From Rhynchosporium graminicola (lineage: Eukaryota > Ascomycota > Leotiomycetes > Helotiales > Ploettnerulaceae): a stretch of 64,000 nucleotides of DNA. The stretch is from NCBI GenBank assembly GCA_900074885.1, contig FJUW01000064.1:62001-126000 (forward strand), given 5' to 3'. Positions within the stretch are counted from its first letter, which is position 1. Each line of letters opens with the position of its first letter. The notes under the pieces are model-generated. The model made no database searches. It was not told where the DNA came from and saw only the letters and a program-made list of their open reading frames with translations. Positions 22,135 to 33,481 of this stretch are shown here, in pieces. A program made the translations under genes and the position numbers.

Positions 22135-24403
22135 AATCATCACCAAGTTCGCCGTCTACAACACTTCCAGTAAGTTGAATCACCCTGCGAAAGTTGTTTC
22201 AAAATCTCTGATGCACACTCTAGATCATTGTTGATGGACATCGAGACGGATCGGTACTTCGGGCTGAAGATCACCTTTACAATGGAGTCTGGCGCAAACG
22301 GGGATATGGACCTGGCTTTCGTATTTCATCTTTTGCTACAGACAGGTATGTTTTTGATGCGAGCGGATACACATAGAAATTGCGACAAGCTGCAACGGAA
22401 GGAGGATATTTGCAGTAAGCCAAAAAAAAAGGGAGATTTCATCCATCTACCAAATCTTGAACAAGCATAGATCTGTGACTGCGAACCTTCTCTGACTGGT
22501 TATAGGTACTTAATTCTTGCATCGAATTTCCTCCTCTGCTCTTCATCACATTCGGGATATCTCTGCCTGCTGGCATATCTTTGGCTGTATCACGTGACGT
22601 GACGAGAACAGGGGTCTAATTAGTGGCATTAAGCGAGTAAACAATGACCGGACCCCGACTCACCGAGGACGTCCACTGCATCAAAGAATATCAAAGCATT
22701 GCGAAACCTGAATCGGCTTCCACACAAATGCCTCAATTCCAGTAAATTATGTGTTAGAGCATTGAATGCAATATAGTATTCTCGGGTGTAGATCAACTAG
22801 CCTTGCATCAGCGTAGACTCAAGTGCCTTGCTACGGGCAATGCATAGCGAGAATCAAGCAAGCACGGGACGCTCGAGGTGATCTCAGGACCAAAATTTTT
22901 ATGATTCCACGAGATCTATGAAAAATTATGAAGTTCGACCCTTCGTGAGCGTGATGCTGCGGATGTTAAGGAATCGCTGACTTGGTGAGTGCCGTACCAA
23001 ACGATTCAGGACCGTACGATAGGGAGAGGGCTTGCAAAGGAAATGCAATACGTTAGAATTTATGTAGTAGTCGTAATCATAAAGTATTATCTGTAGCGAA
23101 TATAGGGTGGTAGCTGGTTTCGGAGGTGTGATTGGCTGTTCTTTTGATAGCTACTGTTGTTTCCTTTGCACCGCGGGAGTCTGGGGTGAGAAGAGGTTGG
23201 AATGTTGAAATTGTGTAACACCATCCACATGTTCACTATAGGAGCTGTCTTATGCGGGCGTCCCTCACAGCGAGCTAATCATCCCACCCTACCCTGCCCT
23301 CTTCTTATCCCGTACTTGCGAACTTGTAAGATTTAAATCACTACCAGCTATGAAAGTAACGATAGTAGAAGAGTCCAAAGTATCTGGAAGATGCTGAAGC
23401 TTCGTTATCGTATATTCTCGAAGTTCACATTGGCCATTTAAAATAGGATTGAGGGTTCTGGAAGGCAGAAGTCCATCTATAGTCTAGGTAGGAAGACTTC
23501 GGTTATGAGAGGGGGGAGGGAAGATCGTAGCTCTGCCTTGAATATGCCATTTCTTTGAGCAGAGCTGGAAGATGCGCACCCTTCCATCAGAAGTACCGGG
23601 TAAGATAGCATGGTAGTAGAGGCTAGGGCGGAACATATTCAATCGGGTATAGGTGATAGATAGCTGAAGAGTACGCGAGACCCATGCCAGATGTTGACAC
23701 CTTGAAAAGAATCTCGCTTTCAAGCAACTCGGAGCTTCTATACTCTTAACCTGATGTCTCGATTGATCATGAATTGGCTTCAACAATTAAATATCATTGT
23801 AACGACTGGCAAGAACAAACCAGAAAATAAGTATCCTTGCACATAGCACGCGCCTTTATATGTTGGTAATTCTCGGTAGTGTCCTTTCATTCGAAAGGTG
23901 AGAATTCATACTTGAATAGATCTCTGCGCTTTTGACTTGGTCTTTGTACTCGTGCGAAGGTTTTCTTAGTGTATTCGAGAAGGTGACATATTCCATGCCC
24001 ATCGTGAAGATCGTGCTCGAGTGAATGAAAATGTGCACCGATGTTGCAGCCTAACCAATGCAAGCATGCATTTGCATTTTTGATGCGCCCCGGCCAATAT
24101 CCTGTATAAGGGCTTCCCCACATCCCCCTCTGCATCACTTTCCTTATACCTAACTACCCAACCTCAAAACCTCCAACCCAAAACCATATACAATTTTCCA
24201 CAAACAAAATTGCACTTGCACTTCATCGTATCGACAATTGACGTTTCGAGTCAAGTATCATCACAGCAACAGTAAGTATCCCTTCCTCCACTTGACTCCT
24301 TTCGTGGGAAGTCGCATTGCGTATGCAGGATCATTGTTGACATTGGACTCTCGCATTGCAGCTTCACGACCACACACCCAAAACCGACCACCCAAACTTC
24401 AAG
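22135..24403. other. Intergenic, array B to C (2.3 kb)
   Basis: No convincing gene on either strand; short frames lack splice-compatible partners or recognisable motifs. A CACGTGACGTGACG motif (E-box plus CRE-like TGACG) lies at about 22590-22605. CT/CA-rich sequence at 24140-24300 is probably the leader of gene C. A fast-evolving array member could be hidden here, but I did not find the V-[DN]-x motif. Confidence 0.45.
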
Positions 24404-25205
24404 ATGTCCGATGTCGATATCACAGCTGCTGCTGGTAAGGCGGAGGCCATGTCCCAGGCCGACACTGATTTCATCCTCGTCTGCATCAAGAATGCTATCG
24501 GTGGTGTCTTGACCGTAAGCTTCCTCTTTTCTGCATAGATACATCAGGGAATGCACTTTACGAGTTCGAGCTTCGACTTCACATCACATTTCTGAACTCT
24601 AGTTCACTGAGATAGACATGCTATCTGCGCACATTGTAATATAGTTCTCTGACTATAGCATGCGCAAGTATCCTCATCTCAAGCCTAGCACACAACACAC
24701 TTTCTTCACAGCTTATCATCTCCTCACATCCTCCCACAAACCTCCCACCATCTCCCCTCCCCACCCAAAAAACCCAACACTAACACCCCCCTCTCCCCCC
24801 ACAGGTCGACGGCAACAAAATCGCCGCCGAGCTAAACTACACCAACCCGCGCTCCGTGACCAACAAGATCTCCGCTATCAAGAAGAAATACGGTCTCCCC
24901 ATCAGCACAGCCAGCGCCTCCAAGACGTCCGCTGATTTCGCTTCCGCTCCGCTCCGAAAGGTGAAGAAGACTCCCGGTGCACCAAAGACCCCGAATGGTA
25001 AAATCACCAAGCGCAAGGCTACCCCGAAGAAGACGAGTGCGAAGAAGGCGGCTGTGAAGACGGCGGTGAAGGTGGAGTCGGAGAGTGAGAGTGAGCAGGC
25101 GGATGCCGAGATGGAGGACGCGAAGGAGGAGATGTGAGTTGGTATGAGAAAGACGTTTGAAGAGGTCTTTGGCTAATATGGCTTTGTAGTGACGAGGAGG
25201 CTTAG
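24404..25205 (+). CDS. Small Myb/SANT-like nuclear protein, array member C
   Basis: Three exons (24404-24514, 24805-25133, 25190-25205) give 151 aa. The domain reads TDFILVCIKNAIGGVLT, junction, VDGNKIAAELNYTNPRSVTN and KISAIKKKYG. It is the most H1-like member: a basic Lys/Pro/Thr region (ITKRKATPKKTSAKKAA) is followed by an acidic SESESEQ tail. Splicing a tiny last exon replaces an immediate TGA with I-D-E-E-A, continuing the acidic tail; without that splice the protein ends five residues earlier. The 290-bp first intron is pyrimidine-rich before its acceptor. It has the same intron position and phase as A, B, D and E. Confidence 0.75.
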
Positions 25206-26201
25206 GTCAATAACTGGCATATCTGTGCTTGGGGATTTTCCTCGAATCAACTTGAGTTCTTGATTAACTTGGTTGCGTTGCTCTTCTTTTGAGTTCCCAC
25301 ACACGAAAAGACTTTAGCTGGATGTTCAGAGGGCTGGATACTTGGGTTGCTTCTTCGAAGTTTGGTCTATGAATAAGGACTAGCATTCATACCCTTGCTC
25401 CGAACGCTAGTCAGGAGTTTATGCTGTAGAGAGGGAAGGGAGATATTGCTTCTTTCTCTACTTTGCTTTACGTTCTCGGATGGTTTGCGTCCTTTCAATC
25501 ACTCACTTGGACTGACTGGAAGATAGATATCTTCTATCAAAGTACCACAAACAATCTAGTGTCTCAATTTGACTACTGCTCATGTGATATTGTGACCGCA
25601 TGACTCTACTATGCCCAAGAATCGTTTCCTGTCAGTTATTGACCTGATCGCTTCCTCTCTCTCCATACCTCATTTCCGGTATTGATGCATAAAAATGACA
25701 ATGCTTCCAACATCCTTAAATGCACTGCCTGTAAACCTTCCCTCTATTTTAAGAGAACAGCTCGGAAAATTCTTCCAATTTGATCCTCTGCTTCCAGCCA
25801 CAATAAGACAAAGACAACGAATGTGCTAGAACTTCCCGTCAGCCACAATAGTCTGTTGTTTTGCCTTCAGGCACTAGCGCGTTCGAGCCTGATTTTGCCA
25901 GTCCGTCTCGAGACGCTCACCTCTCGAGGCAACTCCCTGCGCGTTCGAGAACTCCTTCTACATCACAACAACCAACTCTCTCCTGCGCACATCAATCTCT
26001 TTCAACAAAGTCGCACTTGCAAAGCTTCTTCTTCTCGTCATACCATTTCTCCAGTCTTCTTGAAGACTCGTTTCCTAGTGAACGCTATTCTCCAAAAAGG
26101 TATGTTGACATGACGGCTCTATCTGCCCCTACCAAACCTGCTCCCTTACTTGCCGCTGGAAAGCTGACGATAATCTGTAGACCGAATCACCATCAATCAA
26201 G
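25206..26201. other. Intergenic, array C to D
   Basis: No gene is visible. The last 450 bp (from about 25700) are CT-rich with short open frames and are probably the promoter and long leader of gene D. Confidence 0.5.
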
Positions 26202-27624
26202 ATGGCACCAAAGAAGGCTGCTCTTGCTGCTGCTCCCGTTGGAAATACTACCCTGACCCCCGGCGATGTAAGGTTTCGGATTCCCAACGACTTTCCCACG
26301 CCGCTTATCCAAGGCGATTCGCCACCTTGATATAATTTTGAACATGAGTTGTAACTGACTGCTGACCTTCTTTATAGACAAAGATGTTGGCTGTGATCTG
26401 TGCCCTTATGGGCGACGTTGCTCCTGTAAGTAGCATTGCGCTTGCCTCCAGCTTCTCTCCTCTGGTTCCCTTTTCTCCATCACATTTCATGAGCCCTTTG
26501 TCAAAGACGTAGACATGAGATCGGAGCTGACGCGTTCTACTAGGTCAACTATGACCAGGTTGCTAAGATCTATGGCATGAAGAAGGGTAAGAGCGCACGT
26601 CAAGCTTGCAGGAATCTCTTCGAGAAGATTAAGGCCTTCCATCCGGAGCTGGCTGCACAACTCATCGATGGAAATGCTTCCGGATCTGGTGAGAAGGGAT
26701 CCGATAACACTTCTGAGGAGAATGCCGTTGAAGCCACTGTCGCTGAAGTCGAAGTTCTTGCTGCCCCTCGCTCGTAAGTCCAGTACTATTCATCCTTCTC
26801 CAACTCAGATCTGGGGCGTCTCCACAACCTTTCCGTCTTTCTTCTTCATACAAGCACTGACATATTTTCAGCAAGCGCGCCAAAGCCGCAGACAAGCCCG
26901 CTACCAAGGTCACTGTTGGAAAGAACACTGCACCAAAGAAGGCCGTTGCCGAAAAGAAGGTTCCTGTCGCCAAGAAGGCTGCCGCTAAGGCTGAAGTCAA
27001 GGCATGTTTATCTCTCTCCAGTGGCATCAGTATTCAGGCTGACCTTGATACTAGACCAATGCCGAGGATGCTGGCGAGAAGCTGGAGGAGGCCAAGCCAA
27101 TGGAGAAGGTTGTCACCGGTGGTAAGATTCCCATTGCTCACGTTGATGACTCTCTCCCATCCGTTTCTTCATCAAGGGAAGCTACTCTGGCCGAAGATCT
27201 TATTCCCGAACTCGATCAATCAGTTGCTGAGACTTTCTCCTCCTCGCCTGCTGCCTCAACAGCTGGCCACTCTGTTACCGAGAAGTCTCTAGTTGTTGCT
27301 GCCGTTGAGACTCACGAGTCCATCTCTGAAGCTAGCGACGATGTTTCCATGCTCAATGAGCTTGCAGCCACAACTTCTTCTGCCGATGCTGAAGCAGCCA
27401 TTCTTGCTCACAAGGAAGAAGAGCTCACCGTCGCTACAAGTGTTGCAGTGTCTGCTCTCTCCTACTTCGCCTCCGAGCAACTCTCCATGACCATCAACGG
27501 TGTCGATCACTCTTACGATAATCAAGACATCATCAACGCTCAAATCCACGGCATCACACTCGAATATTACATTCTCTGGAAGTTCGATAATGGTATTGAT
27601 CGTGCGACTGTCGAGGGCCGTTAA
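26202..27624 (+). CDS. Myb/SANT-like nuclear protein with long tail, array member D
   Basis: Five exons (26202-26267, 26378-26425, 26544-26773, 26872-27001, 27055-27624) give 347 aa. The domain is split by one extra intron: TKMLAVICALMGDVAP, junction, VNYDQVAKIYGMKKGKSARQ and NLFEKIKAFHP. The junction before V-N-Y is in the shared place. A Lys/Ala-rich H1-like stretch (about residues 115-160) is followed by a long Ser/Glu region and a C-terminal segment of about 60 residues (SYFASEQLSMTINGVDH to WKFDNGIDRATVEGR) that looks folded and is absent from A-C. Intron 4 uses a GC-AG pair (27002-27054), because no GT donor keeps the frame. It is probably nuclear; its role is unknown. Confidence 0.75.
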
Positions 27625-28627
27625 TACTGATTTCGAATCTTCGGTACAACTTTCTTTGTTGTACTTCTCGAACCGAAACATTACTAACGTTTGCGTTTTA
27701 GCTTGCGTCGCTACAGAGAATGCCTAGATATCTAATTCATGAGTACCAGCACATTTTTTGCGCAATCTTCTTAGTCCGGCGAATCTCGAGTATAATCGAT
27801 AGCTTCGGCTGTCAGTTACGAACAGGGCTGGCATGGATGGATACCTCAAGTTAGGTGATTGATACACATAACGATGGATATCGGGGTTTTCTTCAATTTT
27901 TTGTTTCTCAGGACGAGCAATAGCTTCAGGAAGAAGCTGGGGCGTTTTTGTTTTTGCTCGCAGCATGGATCGAGTGTTCTTCCATGCTTTGTGTTTCTCA
28001 ACATGACGGAAGGTTGATTACTGCTCGCAGCACATCTTGTAATTCTAAGCTTTCAAGGCTTCTGAAGGCGTGGTCATACCGAATGTTGTTAAGCTGCATC
28101 GATGCGGTTGACATGAGAATCTGCAAATGAAACCGTTGTTCTTTCAAATCTTACATTGATGTCGTGAAGGCAACGTGCTGCTTGATTGACCATGTAGCAT
28201 TCCGTCGATTGCCCCCTGCTTACTGACTCAATATATTCAGCTCTTTGAACGGTTGAATAGGTTCCTCTTCAACAACTGTAATTATCTTTGTAAGACTCTT
28301 CAGGTTGGCTTGCTCTGCATTTACCTTTTGCAATCGTTTCTGGCGTGAAAGCACATCATAGCCAGCAGTGATAAATCTACACCTAGACATTGAATGACAG
28401 AGAGGTAGGTATTAGACTCAAGGCAGTCCTACTGTCTTTAAATTCAAGACTCCTCCCAGCTTTTAATCATCCCAAAGTGTCAGTACTATTCCTGTAGAAG
28501 ACTCGGTCCATCCACTCCACTCCGCACATCTGTCGGTCATCTCGAGCAATATCTGAACCCTTGCCCTCAATCCACTGCATCACTAAATCATCAAGGATCG
28601 CAGCCTGACTCGCTCTCGGTCACCAAG
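27625..28627. other. Intergenic, array D to E
   Basis: I see no gene. It holds the 3' UTR of D and the promoter of E, with CT-rich sequence from about 28440. Confidence 0.5.
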
Positions 28628-29566
28628 ATGGCTCCCGCTTCCAACGAAGAGCAGTTCAAATTCCTGATCAGCTGTATCCGATACAGCAACAACGGAAAAG
28701 TATGGTTGACTCGAAGGCGAGACAGAGCAATGCTCACATCTATCAACAGGTTGATTTCAGCCAAGTTGCAAAAGAATGCAAGATCGTCAGCAAAGGCGCA
28801 GCGTAAGTCATCCACCCATCTTCGATCCTTTGCACCACCCTTAGACTGTCCAGGAATCCAGAGCTGACCCACCCCATCTCCCAGTGCCAAAAGATACGAG
28901 CGCATGATGCGAGCCCACGGTATCGCATCCAATGCAGCAACCGGCAAGCCAGGACCAATCCGCAGCCTCAAAGCCCAACGCAGCGAGCCTCTCGCATCTT
29001 CCTCCTCCTTACCTCCAATATCCAAGAAGCGAAAAGCCGATCCCTCCCTCGATGAAGTCAATGCCGGAGATGATGATGAGGGGTTCAGCACTGTTAAAAG
29101 AGAGCCAGCGGCTTCAAGCAAAGAACACTTCGTAGTCAAGGAGGAAGAGCAACATCGACAACTGCCAGGTCAACTCAGTCTGGAAGATGCGGCGGATTTG
29201 ATGCAATATTACGATACGCCGACTGGATATGCTGGCATTGGTGTGGGTATGGGTATTGGGATCGATGATGGCTATGATGGCTATGATGGCTATGATGGCC
29301 ATGATGGCTACAATGGAGAGTATTCGCCTGCTCCAAGCTATGGAAGTGGCATGCCAGCTTCCAGTATGGGAGGAGGATTGAGTGTTGGTGCAATGTATGG
29401 AATGGGCTCGCAACAGCCGTATGGATTGCCCTTGCACCCTTCTTATGGTAGTGCCGGTATGAAAGGAATGCAGAGCAGCGAGCTACCGAGGATGTCATAT
29501 CGTCCGCTGATTCAAGGCTCGTCTGACGATCAGGGACGAGCAGATAGTCCCGTCATTGTTGAGTGA
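28628..29566 (+). CDS. Myb/SANT-like nuclear protein, array member E
   Basis: Three exons (28628-28699, 28750-28802, 28885-29566) give 268 aa. The first exon is 24 codons, exactly as in member A. The domain reads EEQFKFLISCIRYSNNGK, junction, VDFSQVAKECKIVSKGAA, then AKRYERMMRAHGI. A nuclear-localisation-like SKKRKAD occurs at about residue 90. The tail has VKREP and VKEEE, which are sumoylation-type motifs, five DGY-type repeats (29267-29311) and a Gly/Met/Tyr-rich low-complexity region. It is probably nuclear. The second intron, inside the domain, is not shared with A-C. Confidence 0.75.
29267..29311 (+). repeat. 9-bp coding minisatellite in gene E
   Basis: Five tandem GATGGCTAT-type units encode D-G-Y (one is D-G-H). 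They keep the frame and extend a Gly/Tyr-rich low-complexity tail. Confidence 0.85.
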
Positions 29567-30227
29567 GCATTTGTGTGTCATCCAGCAGATTAGGTTGGCA
29601 GCACTGGGAAATGTAGTGGAATCTTTGCTCTCTTCCTTTTTTGGATTATGGACAAGTCGCTCCTTCTTCTTCCGTAGTCCGTAATGCATGTTTCCCCATC
29701 TTGTACACAAAGGAGCAATGCAGGCAGCAGTTGAACATTGTACTGAACATTGTATCTGATCTCCTCATCTGGCAGGTATATCCTCATCAAGTTTAGTTAA
29801 GGCATTGCAATCGCGATGCGTCTGCAATTTGATTGAGTCTCTGCACATCGTACGATTCATCATAACCGAGCACGTGACCACTGCTATTGTCAACATCCTA
29901 CTCGGTCTTGGTTGCAAATTTTCCCAATCTGACCAGAGTCGCCAAAAGTTGCTTCCTATTGTGGTGGAAATCCCCGGTGCTCCCCGATAGCCACGGTTTG
30001 GACCTGTGCTGGCTGCGAAGAATTATCTTGCTTTCAGGTTGGTCTTCTTTCTCATGGACGACAGCAAATTGCCGACGAACACTTCAAGACCCTGCAAGCC
30101 ACACAAGATATATCGATTGCTAAATAGCATTCACTTGTGACAAAGGTCTTCTAGTCTGTCTGCAGGTGAAATAGAAGAGTGATTCCTCAAAGTGAAGCAC
30201 TTCACTGATGTAATTCAGCATCTCAAA
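29567..30227. other. Intergenic after array
   Basis: No gene is recognised. Short frames around 29800-30120 have no motif or splice support. Confidence 0.45.
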
Positions 30228-30987
30228 ATGCCAAACAGATCACTACATCCTCCGTTCTCAGAGACGTATGTCCTTCCAAGAACAAAGTATGGATTGCCAG
30301 TCACGCTAGACATGTTCGTAAGTGAATCCCAGCTGTAATTCACCGATTTACTGCAACTTCCAAATTCTCCTTTCAGAAGACCTCGAGACCTCAAGACCTC
30401 ACTAGCCAAGGAAACTATGCTAATCGCTCGAGGCTGAGTAGGAAGATAATTCCTTCGTTAACGATAACGAAGACCACAAAAGCCGATGGTGGGAGAAAGT
30501 CTGGGCTGAAGAAGAAGCCAGACAACGCCGTGAGCTGCAGGAACGACAAGCACGCGGCCTTTCTCTCGAAATAGATCGTGCTCAACAATACCACGCCACC
30601 ACAGACGAAGAACTCAAAGGGTACATTATCTGGCAGCAGGAAAGCGATGCTCTTGAGCGAGAGCAGGCTCTTGAGCGAAGGCTCCAACGAGCAGCTAGAG
30701 AAGCAGAGAGCATCATGGAAGCGCCAAAGAGGAAGAGGGGTGAGAGAATCATTGTGAAGATGGAGTTGAGTCCTAAGAGAGGAACTGAGGAGAGGAAGAG
30801 AGTTACGCCGTGGGAGTTTGAGGATGAAGTGTTGGAGGAGGTTGAAGATGGTATTGTTACAGTGATGGAGCTTGATACCAATGAGCATAAATACTCTGCT
30901 GGGGATCAAGACAAGATGGGTACAGTGGCGGGTATGGGGGACCAGGAGCATAGGTTGATGGAATGGTTCAAGACTGTCCGGAAGTAA
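30228..30987 (+). CDS. Small charged coiled-coil-like protein, unknown function
   Basis: The most consistent model is exon 1 at 30228-30317 (30 codons, ending at GTAAGT) spliced to exon 2 at 30442-30987, giving 211 aa. Exon 2 opens EDNSFVNDNEDHKSRWWEKV and then has a long Arg/Glu/Gln-rich stretch (ARQRRELQERQARGL; ALEREQALERRLQRAAREAE) that should form a helix or coiled coil, then WEFEDEVLEEVEDG. An alternative acceptor at about 30377 would add residues but needs a second, 36-bp intron. I do not recognise the family. The long minus-strand frame over this region is a shadow of the Glu/Arg codons. Confidence 0.45.
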
Positions 30988-33481
30988 GATGATGCTGCTT
31001 GCTTGCTTATTTGATAGGAGTCTGCGGGAAACGCAGAGCCTTGGTATTAGGTTGGGTATTGGAAATAACCGCGAGAGCACCGGCGGCGTAGAGGTTTTCG
31101 AGACATGGATATACCCCTCCGTTCAAGAGTTAGAGCATGAATTTAATGATACTGATGGATTTGGTGATGCTTGTGTTGTGATGTTGACCTCAAACCCCCC
31201 TGAAATCTGGACCCTGGATTGAAAAGTAAGTTGCGGCTCCAGCACACAGACCTCTCGTCTCGATATTAAATGTAGTACAGTGAGATCTACGTAGCAGGGT
31301 CATTGGATCTTGATGCCATGACAAGCGAAGAGACCCGCGTCCCTGCTGTCCATCTTGTTGTTTGGCAATAATGTGAGCAAAGAAGCAGAGCTCTCCAACT
31401 TTTCAATGCTTCCGGGTGGTAAAGCATCTCAATATTCCAAAGCCGCAGAGCCTTACTGTCTCAGCCAAAAAGCGATGTCCAAGTTATTGATATGCTTACT
31501 AGTTGCCACACAGAGTTCATGTGCCCAAGTCCCCTCGCGGCTTGAATCGAATCCTGCTCTGATATACGAGAGTGGCCTGCAAAGAGGGCGTCTGTGAGAG
31601 AGAAAGGATATGATTTTCTTTGAAAACCTTTGGCAGCTCGTATTCTTTCATGCCATCGAGCAATGTCCATCTATTGAGCACAATACTACAGAGATGTCAG
31701 CAAGCTCGCAATCAGATACTTTAGGTAAGAGACTGGTGTTTGCCTGCCTGTAGACAATTACCTGTCTTTCTGACTTCCAGCTGCTCCTGCCATTATGAAG
31801 GTTCAGGCCTGGTGATAGATGGCCGGTATTGTACATGATAAGGGCGACAGCAAATAGCCATGAAAGATATCTGCTTGCAATGATGGATGATTGAGGAGTG
31901 TATCAGCTAGGCCGATGCGCGGAAGCATCTTCCAGCCCTCGCAAATTCGCGTTCAGTGTCTAGCTCAATCCCTCCCTTCTACTCCAGGATTCTGATAGTT
32001 ATTGAGGATCATCGTGAGGACATGATTGGGAAGACATGTCCGAATGCTGTATCCATTTTACCATCCTTGCACTTCGGCAGTCTAGAGTAGATATTCCTGC
32101 TCCTTTGTCCTTCTGCCCTAGAGATCCTCTTTCTGGTAGATGATCATACAATGAAGTCGCTGAAATTAAGTGTGCTTTGTATTCATGGCTGTAGTCGTAC
32201 CCACGCCTTCCCAGTTCCAATCCCCCATCCTAATCATCCCTCAGACTGTAAAGATAGCATTTGACCCCTAGTCTTCCCTAGTCAACAGCAGAGAGCACAG
32301 CAGCGAAGCCTCCAAAATACCTCGCTTGTCAAAGGAGGCTCTTCTCCGCCCCCGTGACGTTAATCTGGAGGAGATAGTGGGTCACAGCAGACTGTTGACG
32401 AGCCGCTAGTCTCCTTTCGAATTGGCGCAAAGTTCGAGGTCGTCGTCTACCATATGAGCTTTCCCTCCTCCACAACCTCGAATTCCTTCAACCAACGCGA
32501 CACATTTGCAATCTTGCACACAACCGCCCCCTTTCCAGCAGGCTCGAGCATTGCAATCCTCAAGTAAGTACCAATCTCTCATTGACCTCCTCGAACCAAT
32601 TGCAACTTCCTTATTGTCATTGTTGTTGTTGTTGCGCTTCCTTGGTCTTTTCGTCTCCCAAGCATACCAATATCCCTCTTATCCCGATCTTCCCTTCTCG
32701 CAACGAATTCACTTTCCCAATTACTTGTGGGAGCAATACGGCGGCCGCCATTGCCGCTATCACTATTGTTGACTTTGTGCCTGACTTCCTCGGGAGAGAA
32801 GGCAGAGAGCGCAAACCCAACCCCCCCCCCACCCAACCTTCAATCGCTCCTACAAAAAGCCAACCCCGTCACCTCCTTCTTCGCAGAACACAATCAACAC
32901 AACCACATTGCTTGCACTCAACTCCAAAGATCTTCTGGATCTGTGAGGGTACAATTGGGCTCCTTGATCTCAAGATCTGCTGCTCGCTGCAAAGCATTTG
33001 CAATTGCAATTGCCATTGGCCTCAACTTCCAACTGTTACTCGAAGCCTTGCAGCTTCGAGAATCCGAGCTTGCAAGCGCTTGTGCATATCTGAAGATACT
33101 TGAAGCCCCCCCCAAATACCCAGGCAATACTCTTGAAGAGCTTGTTGTACCGGGAAAGCTAGGCTTTGAGCATATAAAGGTACGTCGAGCTTTCAGCGCC
33201 GTCAAGGTTGCGCACTGTCTCGTAGATCGATTTCAATGTTTGCTCCTTCCTCAAGACTGCCATATCCTCTTCATTAGCTAGCCATCTCGGCTTTTTGGGG
33301 GGTTCAACGGGCTGGAAGCGCACCCAGACTTTTGGTCATTGAAATTTCGACGTCCGAGTGGATCAAAACACCACGTGACCCAAGCTGCGCACCTCCAACG
33401 TTGAATTTTGCAATCTCTGGCAAGACACAGCTAATTTTTTCTCTTTTAGATCGCATGAGAAGACCGTAAGAACAAGCAAAG
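30988..33481. other. Intergenic (2.5 kb)
   Basis: No supportable gene. About 32470-33280 is pyrimidine- and CA-rich with a run of C near 32820 and several overlapping open frames. The overlap and low complexity suggest the promoter and leader of the next gene and argue against a separate protein. Confidence 0.45.

Noticed and set aside
30415..31080. Long minus-strand open frame (221 codons).
   Set aside because: It overlaps the Arg/Glu-rich + strand coding region, has Leu/Ser-rich shadow composition and no recognisable motif.
32506..33281. Several overlapping + strand frames of 88-184 codons.
   Set aside because: Low-complexity pyrimidine-rich sequence with a poly-C run directly upstream of a large gene; promoter or leader is more likely.
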